Made by a program: the position numbers and the translations under genes
Shown here: piece by piece, positions 43,003 to 50,112 of the stretch
How the letters are laid out: every line of letters starts with the position of its first letter
Position numbering within the stretch: the stretch's first letter is position 1
The notes under the pieces: model-generated
What the model was told of the DNA's origin: nothing
Databases searched by the model: none
What the model saw: only the letters and a program-made list of their open reading frames with translations
Source: Prevotella sp.
GTDB lineage: Bacteria > Bacteroidota > Bacteroidia > Bacteroidales > Bacteroidaceae
Direction: 5' to 3'
DNA: 61,039 bases
Assembly: GCA_017934525.1 (NCBI GenBank)
Contig: JAGBJJ010000045.1
Span: 1-61,039, forward strand

Positions 43003-44628
43003 ATGAAAATCATTATTTATCAGATTCTGATGCGTCTCTACGGTAATAAAAACGAGACGCGTAAGGCTAACGGAACCATCGAAGAGAACGGTTGTGGCAA
43101 GATGAACAATCTGAGTGCCAGCGAATTGAAAAAAATTCGGGAACTTGGAGTCACTCATGTCTGGTATACCGGCATTCTGCGTCATGCATCTACCACCGAT
43201 TACACCAGTCATGGCATTCCTTGCCAGCATCCGGCGGTGGTGAAGGGCAAGGCTGGCTCGCCTTATGCCATTGCAGACTACTACGATGTAGACCCTGATT
43301 TAGCCGTTGTGGTAGATAAGCGTATGAGTGAGTTTGAGCGGCTCGTGAGTCGCACCCATCGGGCCGGGTTGAAAGTCGTCATCGACTTTGTACCCAATCA
43401 TGTGGCACGTCAATATCATAGTATTGCCAAGCCCGACGGCGTGAGAGACCTGGGGGAAGACGATGACACATCGGCAGGATTCATGCCCGAGAAAAACAAT
43501 TTCTATTATTGTCCCGGCCAGGCTTTCATGCCCTATCTCGACCTGTATCACGGAGCAAAAGAGCCGTATCAGGAAATGCCTGCCAAGGCCACGGGCAACG
43601 ACTGCTTCCACAATTCGCCGACGCGCAACGACTGGTATGAGACCGTGAAGTTGAACTATGGCGTAGACTATTATGCAGGTGGGGTGGGACACTTCACACC
43701 GATACCCGACACGTGGCATAAGATGCTCCACATCTTGCTTTACTGGGCAAGCAAACGCGTTGATGCCTTTCGCTGCGACATGGCAGAGATGGTGCCGGCC
43801 GAGTTTTGGGATTGGGCCATTGCCAAGGTGAAGGAGAAATATCCGGAAGTGGCATTCATTGCCGAGGTCTATAATCCTCAGAAATACAGAAGGTATATCG
43901 CTGCAGGCTTCGACTATCTTTATGACAAGGTGGGAATGTATGACGCTGTGCGCGACGTGGTATGCCATCGGCGCGATGTTGGCGCCATCACCGAGGCATG
44001 GCAACAGACCGACGACATTGGGCAGCACATGCTCTATTTCCTTGAGAATCATGATGAACAGCGCGTGGCAAGTGACTTCTTTGCTGCTGACGGCCGGAAG
44101 GCTGTACCGGCTCTGGTGGCATGTGCGCTGATGCGCCAGAACCCGTTTATGATCTACTTCGGACAAGAGTGGGGCGAGAAGGGTATGGATGCTGAAGGCT
44201 TTAGCGGTCACGACGGGCGGACTACTATCTTCGACTACTGGTCTTTTGGGTCTCAGGCTGAACGCGATGCAGAACTGGAGATGACCTACCGGCACGTGCT
44301 TAACATTGCAAAAAGTGAGCGGGCTGTCACTGATGGCTTGTCTTTCGACCTGATGTATGTCAACAGGCAGTGCTGCAGGCAGTATGCCTTCCTGAGAAAG
44401 GCAGAAAACGAACTGCTGCTCGTACTCACCAACTTCGACGATGCTGCCGCCAGTGTGAATCTGCTTCTGCCGGAACATGCCTTCAACTATCTGGATATCA
44501 GCGAAGGAACATATCTGATGACCGACCTGCTTAGCGGGCAGAGCATGGAAGCGGTTCTGCAGCGCAACCAGTCTGTGAATATTACTATCAAACCAAGAGG
44601 AGCACAAATATGGAAGATTACATTTTGA
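43003..44628 (+). CDS. GH13 alpha-amylase-like glycoside hydrolase
   Basis: A 541-residue cytosolic enzyme without a signal peptide. The four GH13 regions are visible: I in VVIDFVPNHVAR, II in VDAFRCDMAEM (nucleophile Asp), III in VAFIAEVYNP (acid/base Glu) and IV in FLENHDEQR (stabilising Asp). A C-terminal beta domain follows. It acts on alpha-glucans or maltooligosaccharides, or could be a trehalose- or sucrose-type enzyme; specificity cannot be fixed. The ATG at 43003 begins MKIIIYQILMRLYG; upstream in-frame codons lie in the terminator hairpin. The stop overlaps the SAD-domain gene by 19 nt. Confidence 0.92.
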   Translation: MKIIIYQILMRLYGNKNETRKANGTIEENGCGKMNNLSASELKKIRELGVTHVWYTGILRHASTTDYTSHGIPCQHPAVVKGKAGSPYAIADYYDVDPDLAVVVDKRMSEFERLVSRTHRAGLKVVIDFVPNHVARQYHSIAKPDGVRDLGEDDDTSAGFMPEKNNFYYCPGQAFMPYLDLYHGAKEPYQEMPAKATGNDCFHNSPTRNDWYETVKLNYGVDYYAGGVGHFTPIPDTWHKMLHILLYWASKRVDAFRCDMAEMVPAEFWDWAIAKVKEKYPEVAFIAEVYNPQKYRRYIAAGFDYLYDKVGMYDAVRDVVCHRRDVGAITEAWQQTDDIGQHMLYFLENHDEQRVASDFFAADGRKAVPALVACALMRQNPFMIYFGQEWGEKGMDAEGFSGHDGRTTIFDYWSFGSQAERDAELEMTYRHVLNIAKSERAVTDGLSFDLMYVNRQCCRQYAFLRKAENELLLVLTNFDDAAASVNLLLPEHAFNYLDISEGTYLMTDLLSGQSMEAVLQRNQSVNITIKPRGAQIWKITF

Positions 44629-45083
44629 ATGAGCATAACAAAGAGGAGTTTCCGCCTGCACACACGGCGGAGCATTTGCTCAACCAAACAATGATCAGGT
44701 TTTTTGGGTGTGGGCGCAGTCACAATGCCCATATAGAGCGGAAGAAGAGCAAGATGAGTTTCTATCTGGATCATAAGCCTGACCGCAAAGAGGAGAAGGC
44801 AATTGAGCAGAGAATGAATGAACTCATTGAGGCCGACCTGCCCGTCACCTTTGAGTTTTGCAATCGTCATGAACTGCCTGAAGGCATAGCCATCGACCGT
44901 CTGCCAGACGAAGCATCGGAGACCATCAGGCTTGTGCGCATAGGCGACTATGATGTGTGTCCGTGCATAGGGCGCCATGTCAGGTCGACTGCGCAGATAG
45001 GAAGGTTTGAACTACTGGGTACGAACTGGGACGAACACGAGCACTCGTTCAGAGTGCGGTTTAAAATCATCTCTGGGCAGTAG
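44610..45083 (+). CDS. tRNA-editing (SAD/AlaX-like) domain protein
   Basis: A 157-residue cytosolic protein with the second additional domain found in threonyl- and alanyl-tRNA synthetases. The metal-binding HxxxH is at HTAEHLLNQ near residue 18, and the CxxxH is at CPCIGRHVRSTAQIGRFEL near 122-140. Free-standing versions (AlaX-like) deacylate mischarged Ser- or Gly-tRNA(Ala) or Ser-tRNA(Thr). Its length is short for AlaX and it lacks the N-terminal glycine-rich part. The start overlaps the amylase gene by 19 nt, so the two are translationally coupled, an unusual pairing. Which mischarged tRNA is the substrate is unknown. Confidence 0.82.
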   Translation: MEDYILNEHNKEEFPPAHTAEHLLNQTMIRFFGCGRSHNAHIERKKSKMSFYLDHKPDRKEEKAIEQRMNELIEADLPVTFEFCNRHELPEGIAIDRLPDEASETIRLVRIGDYDVCPCIGRHVRSTAQIGRFELLGTNWDEHEHSFRVRFKIISGQ

Positions 45084-45092
45084 GCTTATAAT

Positions 45093-45133
45093 GCAGGGAG
45101 GACATTCTGTGGTGTTCAGAATGTCCTCCCTGC
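45093..45133. terminator. Bidirectional terminator between the SAD-domain gene and acyl-CoA ligase
   Basis: A perfect 17-bp inverted repeat (45093-45109 with 45117-45133) between convergent genes, 9 nt after the plus-strand stop. Confidence 0.88.
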
Positions 45134-45144
45134 CGAAATAAGGG

Positions 45145-46806
45145 TTATGTGTAGAGGTATCGCTTGATGCTCTTCTTGGGCGTCTTGGCAAACTCCTCTT
45201 CGTGTATTACTATTTCGCTGATTTTCTCATAAGCCGGAAGCTGCTGGTTGAGGCCAGCCAGATTCTGGTTCATAATGTCTTGCAGATCTTCTTTGGTGAA
45301 GTTCATGGCCTTGGCTTCTTCGATGTCAGGATGCACCAAGGCAACGAGCTTCGTGTCGCGCTGCACGACGATGCTCTCCACCACCATCGTCATGGAGTTG
45401 AGCTTGTCTTCTATCTCCTCCGGGTAGATGTTCTGGCCATTAGAACCTAAAAGCATATTCTTGCTGCGGCCGTTGATGAAGACGTTGCCTTCGCGGTCCA
45501 TGGTTCCGAGGTCGCCCGTGTGATACCAGCCATCTTTGTCGATGGTCTCTGCCGTTGCTTCGGGATTCTTGTAATAGCCAAGCATGACGTTGAGTCCGCG
45601 GGCCAGAATCTCTCCGGGAACATTCTGCGGGTCGGGCGAGTCAATCTTCACTTCCATGTGAAGCGCGGCCTTGCCGCACGACCCAGGCACAAACTCGCGC
45701 CAGTCGGCATAGCAGATGATGGGAGCGCACTCTGTGGCCCCGTAGCCAACGGTGAACGGAAACTGTATCTGCTGCAGGAACTGCTCTACTTCGCGGTTGA
45801 ATGCCGCACCGCCGATAATGACCTCGAAGAATTCGCCTCCGAAGGCTTTCACCACCTCCTGGCAAATCATTTCCTTCACCTTCTTTGAGATGACAGGCAT
45901 CTGCAGCAAGAGACGCATGCGGTTGTTTTGTATCTTGGGGAACACACGCTTGCGGATAATCTTCTCGATGACGAGTGGAACGGCGATGATGATGGCCGGC
46001 TTGATGTCGGCAAAAGCTTGGGCGATGATAGCGGGTGAGGGCGTGCGGTTGAGATAGAACACGTGGCAGCCACGGATGAATTCGAATATAAACTCGAAAG
46101 CCATGCCATACATGTGGGCCATGGGAAGAATAGAGATGACATTAGCGCCCGGCTTCACGTTGGCTCCCATGACCTGACAGGCAAAGTCGTAGTTCGACCA
46201 CAGTGCCCTGTAGGGAATCATCACTCCTTTGGAAAAGCCCGTCGTTCCGCTTGTGTAGTTGATCATGGCCAGCTCTTCGCCGTTTGCTTCGCGGTAGTAG
46301 CTCACGTGTTCTTTCCTGAAGTATTTGGGGAACTTCTTTCCGTATAGCTCGTTGAGGTGCTCGCGGGCATAAGTCAGCTTGTCGGTGCGTGAAACCAGAA
46401 GTGAATAGTCGGTAGAGCGTATGATACCTTCAAGACCGGGCATCTTTGCAGGGTCGATGATTCCGCATATATGATCGCCGGCAAAGAGCAGACGTGCATC
46501 AGAGTGGTTCACAATATTGTGTATTTGCTCAGGCATGAACTCGTGCAGGATAGGTACGGCAATGGCGCCGTAGGTGAGTGTGGCCAGGAAAGCCACTGCC
46601 CATTGGCTGCTGTTCCTTCCGCACAATGCAATCTTATCTCCTTTCTGTATGCCGGAGTTCTCAAATAAGATGTGTACCTTTTCAATTTTGCGTGCGACGT
46701 CGTGGAACTGCAGAGTCTGCCCCTTATAGTCGGTCAGAGCATCCATGTCCCAGTGGTCGATGATGCTTTTTTCTATTAGTTCATTAAAGTTTTGTATTTT
46801 TTCCAT
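45145..46806 (-). CDS. AMP-dependent long-chain acyl-CoA ligase (second of a tandem pair)
   Basis: A 553-residue adenylate-forming enzyme. Motifs are INYTSGTTGFSKGVMIPYRA (P-loop-like, near residue 185), VGYGATECAP, GWYHTGDLGTMDREGNVFI (near 420) and the C-terminal catalytic Lys in AKTPKKSIKRYLYT. It activates fatty acids with ATP and CoA. It lies 7 nt downstream of a close paralogue on the same strand; long stretches of the two are nearly identical at protein level (for example GKGDKIA/QKGDKIA, LLGS(N/D)GQNIYPEEIEDKLNSM). No fad beta-oxidation genes are adjacent, so a role in membrane lipid remodelling or fatty acid recycling is possible. Confidence 0.93.
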   Translation of the reverse strand: MEKIQNFNELIEKSIIDHWDMDALTDYKGQTLQFHDVARKIEKVHILFENSGIQKGDKIALCGRNSSQWAVAFLATLTYGAIAVPILHEFMPEQIHNIVNHSDARLLFAGDHICGIIDPAKMPGLEGIIRSTDYSLLVSRTDKLTYAREHLNELYGKKFPKYFRKEHVSYYREANGEELAMINYTSGTTGFSKGVMIPYRALWSNYDFACQVMGANVKPGANVISILPMAHMYGMAFEFIFEFIRGCHVFYLNRTPSPAIIAQAFADIKPAIIIAVPLVIEKIIRKRVFPKIQNNRMRLLLQMPVISKKVKEMICQEVVKAFGGEFFEVIIGGAAFNREVEQFLQQIQFPFTVGYGATECAPIICYADWREFVPGSCGKAALHMEVKIDSPDPQNVPGEILARGLNVMLGYYKNPEATAETIDKDGWYHTGDLGTMDREGNVFINGRSKNMLLGSNGQNIYPEEIEDKLNSMTMVVESIVVQRDTKLVALVHPDIEEAKAMNFTKEDLQDIMNQNLAGLNQQLPAYEKISEIVIHEEEFAKTPKKSIKRYLYT

Positions 46807-46813
46807 GTTTCTA

Positions 46814-48466
46814 TTATGCTTGGTAAAGATAACGTTTTATGCTTTTTTTCGGTGTCTTCTGAAACTCTTCGTCAACCATCTCTATGCGGTTGATTCTGAT
46901 ATAGCCAGGCATGCTGTCATTCAAGTTTACACGGTTTTGATCCATGACGGCTTCTTTCTCAGCGTCGGTGAGCTCTGAGACTTCATCCTGGTCTGGGTAG
47001 ACCAGAGCTACCAATTTCCCGTCACGCTGCACAATAAGGCTCTCTGCCACCATAGGCATAGAGTTCAGTTTGTCTTCTATTTCCTCTGGATATATGTTTT
47101 GGCCGTCGGAACCAAGTAGCATATTCTTTATTCGCCCGCGAATGTATATGTTGCCATTGGCATCCATCGTGCCAAGGTCGCCGGTGTGGTACCATCCCTC
47201 GGCATCAATGGCCTCGGCGGTGGCTTCCGGATTCTTGTAATAGCCCAGCATGACATTTATGCCGCGGGTTACAATCTCGCCCGGGACGTCTGGCGAATGA
47301 CTCACGATGCGCACTTCCATGTTGTCGACGGCCCTGCCGCACGAACCGGGTGCAAAGCTTTTCCAGTCGCTGAAACTGATGAGCGGAGCGCATTCAGTAG
47401 CGCCATATCCCACGGTGATGGGGAAGCCGATAGAGACGAGAAACTGTTCTATCTCCTTTGAGAGTGCGGCACCGCCGACGACAATTTGATAGGCCTGCCC
47501 GCCAAATGCTGCATGTACTTGCTCGCATATCTTCTCTTTCACTCTCTTCGAGACAACCGGCATGGCCAGAAGCAGGCGCATGCGGTTGTTCTGTATGGTG
47601 GGGAACACGCGCTTACGTATGATTTTCTCAACAATCAGCGGCACAGAGATGATGAGCGACGGCCTTATTTCGGTGAAGGCCTTGGCTATCAGCGAGGGAG
47701 ACGGCAGCCTGTTGAGGAAGAAGAGATGGCAGCCGTTGCAGAAACCGAAGATGAACTCGATGGCCAGGCCATACATGTGGGCCATGGGCAGAATGTCGAG
47801 CATCGAGTCGCCGGCCTTTACGTGCGCTCCCAGATGACGCAGGCAGAAATCCAGGTTGCCCCATAGGGCCCTGTAGGGTAGCATCACGCCCTTCGAGAAG
47901 CCTGTGGTACCACTCGTGTAGTTGATGAGCGCCAGCTCCTCAGGGGCGTCTTCATGGTAGCGCACGTCCTCAGGGGTGAAAGCTTTCTGATAGCGTTTGC
48001 CAAACATATAATTAATATGTTCGCGCGCATAATCAAGCTGCTCTGAGCGTGAAACCATCAGCGAGAAGTCGGGCAGGTAGATGATGCCCTCAAGCGCCGG
48101 CATGGCGTCAGGTGTTATTTCCTTTGCAACGAAGTCGCCCACAAACAAGAGCTTTGACTCCGAATGGTTCACTATATTGTGAACTTGTTCGGCATTAAAC
48201 TCATGGAGAATGGGTACGACAACGGCTCCATATGTAAGAGTGGCCAGGAACGTCACTGCCCAGTTGGCCGAGTTGCGGCCGCAGATGGCAATTTTGTCTC
48301 CTTTCCCAACACCACAGTTCTCGAAGAGAATGTGAATTTTCTCAATTTTTCTGGCTACGTCGTGATACTGGAGCGTTGCTCCTTGGTAGTCTGTCAGGGC
48401 ATCAGCATTCCAGTTGCGTGTTATTGCCTGATATAGGTATAGGTTGAAACTTGAACCTGTTTTCAT
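46814..48466 (-). CDS. AMP-dependent long-chain acyl-CoA ligase (first of a tandem pair)
   Basis: A 550-residue paralogue of the next gene, with NYTSGTTGFSKGVMLPYRA, VGYGATECAPLISFSDW, GWYHTGDLGTMDANGNIYI and the C-terminal FQKTPKKSIKRYLYQ. The start at 48466 (MKTGSSFNLYLYQ) is supported by the -7 element 22 nt upstream; an in-frame ATG further upstream lies beyond that element. It leads a two-gene unit. The duplication looks old enough for clear divergence in the middle of the chain, so substrate range may differ between the two copies. Confidence 0.93.
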   Translation of the reverse strand: MKTGSSFNLYLYQAITRNWNADALTDYQGATLQYHDVARKIEKIHILFENCGVGKGDKIAICGRNSANWAVTFLATLTYGAVVVPILHEFNAEQVHNIVNHSESKLLFVGDFVAKEITPDAMPALEGIIYLPDFSLMVSRSEQLDYAREHINYMFGKRYQKAFTPEDVRYHEDAPEELALINYTSGTTGFSKGVMLPYRALWGNLDFCLRHLGAHVKAGDSMLDILPMAHMYGLAIEFIFGFCNGCHLFFLNRLPSPSLIAKAFTEIRPSLIISVPLIVEKIIRKRVFPTIQNNRMRLLLAMPVVSKRVKEKICEQVHAAFGGQAYQIVVGGAALSKEIEQFLVSIGFPITVGYGATECAPLISFSDWKSFAPGSCGRAVDNMEVRIVSHSPDVPGEIVTRGINVMLGYYKNPEATAEAIDAEGWYHTGDLGTMDANGNIYIRGRIKNMLLGSDGQNIYPEEIEDKLNSMPMVAESLIVQRDGKLVALVYPDQDEVSELTDAEKEAVMDQNRVNLNDSMPGYIRINRIEMVDEEFQKTPKKSIKRYLYQA

Positions 48467-48488
48467 TGCACAATTTTCGAAATTTTGT

Positions 48489-48497
48489 GCAAAGGTA
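48489..48497 (-). promoter_or_regulatory. -7 promoter element of the acyl-CoA ligase pair
   Basis: Minus-strand TACCTTTGC, 22 nt before the ATG at 48466. Confidence 0.7.
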
Positions 48498-48607
48498 CGT
48501 TGTTTTTTGCACAAATCCAAACTTTTCGTGCAGTTTTTTTCCTCGGCTCATGCTTCTCCGGAAAAAAAGACTACTTTTGTGGTGTATTATATAGACAATT
48601 GCAGGGT

Positions 48608-49855
48608 CTATTCATACCTCATGGAGCGGGCGGGGTGGATGTGCGACACCAGATAGCTGGGAGCGATAAGTACAAAGACGCTGATGACGAGCGTGGCGAT
48701 GTTGAGCAGCAAGATGAGGGGAATGCTTATCTCCATCGGTGCTTCGCTGACGTAATATGTCTGAGCGTCGAGTTTCACGAGGCCGGTATATTTCTGCAGC
48801 AGCACAATGCCGAGTCCCAGCACATTGCCCCATAGCAGTCCGCGCCCGATGATGAACACGGCAAACCAGAGGAAGGTGCGCCTGATGGCTTGGTTGCGTG
48901 CGCCCAGGGCTTTGAGCACGCCGATCATCTGCGTCCGCTCAAGGATGATGATGAGCAAGCCGCTGATCATGGTGAAGCCCGCCACCGCAATCATCAGGGC
49001 CAATATGATCCACACGTTGATGTCGAGCAGGTCGAGCCATGAGAATATCTGCGGGTAGGCTTCAAGAATGGTTTGTGAAGCAAGCGTGTTGCCGTCGGCA
49101 TCTTGTGTTCTGTTGACGAGCCATACCACGTTTTGGCTCGTCTCGTCGAGCCTGCTGAAGTCGTCTACCGTCAGCTCTGCGCCCGAGCACTCGTCGCCCC
49201 GCCATCCGTTGATGCGCTGGGTGGCATAGATGTCGGTGATGCACACAAAGTCGTCGAAGCGCTTCATGTTGGTCTGGTATATGCCGCAAATGGTAAACCG
49301 GCGGGTGCGTACATCGTCTTCGCCAATGAAATAAGTGAAGATGCGGTCGCCAATGCTGAGCCGGAGCTTTTCGGCCATGGTCTTTGATATGAGCAGCTGA
49401 TATTTCGAGGTAGAGTCGCTGAGTGCAGGCATCTCGCCGTCGGTCAGGCATTGCTTTAGGAACGTCAGGTCATACTCAGGGCCAATGCCCTTCAGGGCTA
49501 CGCCCAGAAAATCGTCGTCGGTCTTCAGTATGCCTTGTGCCATGGTGAAGCGCTCGGCGTGCTTCACGCCGTCAATCGCTGTCAGCACATTCATCAGACT
49601 GTCGTCGATGCACACGGGGAAACTGTTTGCCGAAGTATAGGAATTGATGTTTTCCACCTGTATATGACTTCCGAAGCCTACCACTTTGTCGCGGACGGTA
49701 TGCTTGAACCCCAAAATGACGCTGACAGTGACGATCATCACGGCCAGTCCGATGGCTACGCCTATCGTGGCAATGCGAATGGCTGGACGGCTCACCTTGC
49801 GCTGGTCGCCCTGGTCTTCATATATTCTCTTTGAGAGAAAAAGAGGCAAATTCAT
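48608..49855 (-). CDS. FtsX/LolC-LolE-type ABC transporter permease
   Basis: A 415-residue inner-membrane protein. It has an N-terminal helix (IATIGVAIGLAVMIVTVSVI), a large periplasmic domain (about residues 60-265) and three C-terminal helices with the FtsX-like stretch MISGLLIIILERTQMIGVLKALGA near residues 300-323. This is the architecture of LolC/LolE lipoprotein-releasing permeases. The ATPase partner (LolD-like) is not encoded next to it. The start at 49855 (MNLPLFLSKRIYED) is the conserved N-terminus and follows a -7 element at 49906-49914. A role in lipoprotein release is inferred; other MacB-like exporters share the fold. Confidence 0.9.
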   Translation of the reverse strand: MNLPLFLSKRIYEDQGDQRKVSRPAIRIATIGVAIGLAVMIVTVSVILGFKHTVRDKVVGFGSHIQVENINSYTSANSFPVCIDDSLMNVLTAIDGVKHAERFTMAQGILKTDDDFLGVALKGIGPEYDLTFLKQCLTDGEMPALSDSTSKYQLLISKTMAEKLRLSIGDRIFTYFIGEDDVRTRRFTICGIYQTNMKRFDDFVCITDIYATQRINGWRGDECSGAELTVDDFSRLDETSQNVVWLVNRTQDADGNTLASQTILEAYPQIFSWLDLLDINVWIILALMIAVAGFTMISGLLIIILERTQMIGVLKALGARNQAIRRTFLWFAVFIIGRGLLWGNVLGLGIVLLQKYTGLVKLDAQTYYVSEAPMEISIPLILLLNIATLVISVFVLIAPSYLVSHIHPARSMRYE

Positions 49856-49905
49856 GTGTCGTGTGTTTAATTTTTTTATGACGTCAAAACAACTCGTTTG
49901 CGATT

Positions 49906-49914
49906 GCAAAGGTA
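49906..49914 (-). promoter_or_regulatory. -7 promoter element of the LolC/E-type permease
   Basis: Minus-strand TACCTTTGC, 50 nt before the ATG. Confidence 0.65.
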
Positions 49915-50071
49915 CAAAAAATATCTGAACCCCAAAAGAAATCAGCCACATTTATAATAATAATGTATCGTGTTGCAGCCTCTGTGTACATAGATATTAC
50001 ATAATTCGAGTAAAAACAACTTAAAAATAAATTTTTTATCCATTTCTCGCAAGATACTCACTTATTTTCTG

Positions 50072-50080
50072 TAACTTTGT
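50072..50080 (+). promoter_or_regulatory. -7 promoter element of the MmeI-like gene
   Basis: TAACTTTGT, with a leader of about 28 nt before ATG 50113. Confidence 0.65.
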
Positions 50081-50112
50081 AGCCATAATTAAGAACCGGA
50101 GACCAACGGGAC

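Noticed and set aside
43300-44661. 453-codon minus-strand frame opposite the GH13 gene
   Set aside because: GH13 motifs on the plus strand are complete; the antisense frame has no motif or promoter.
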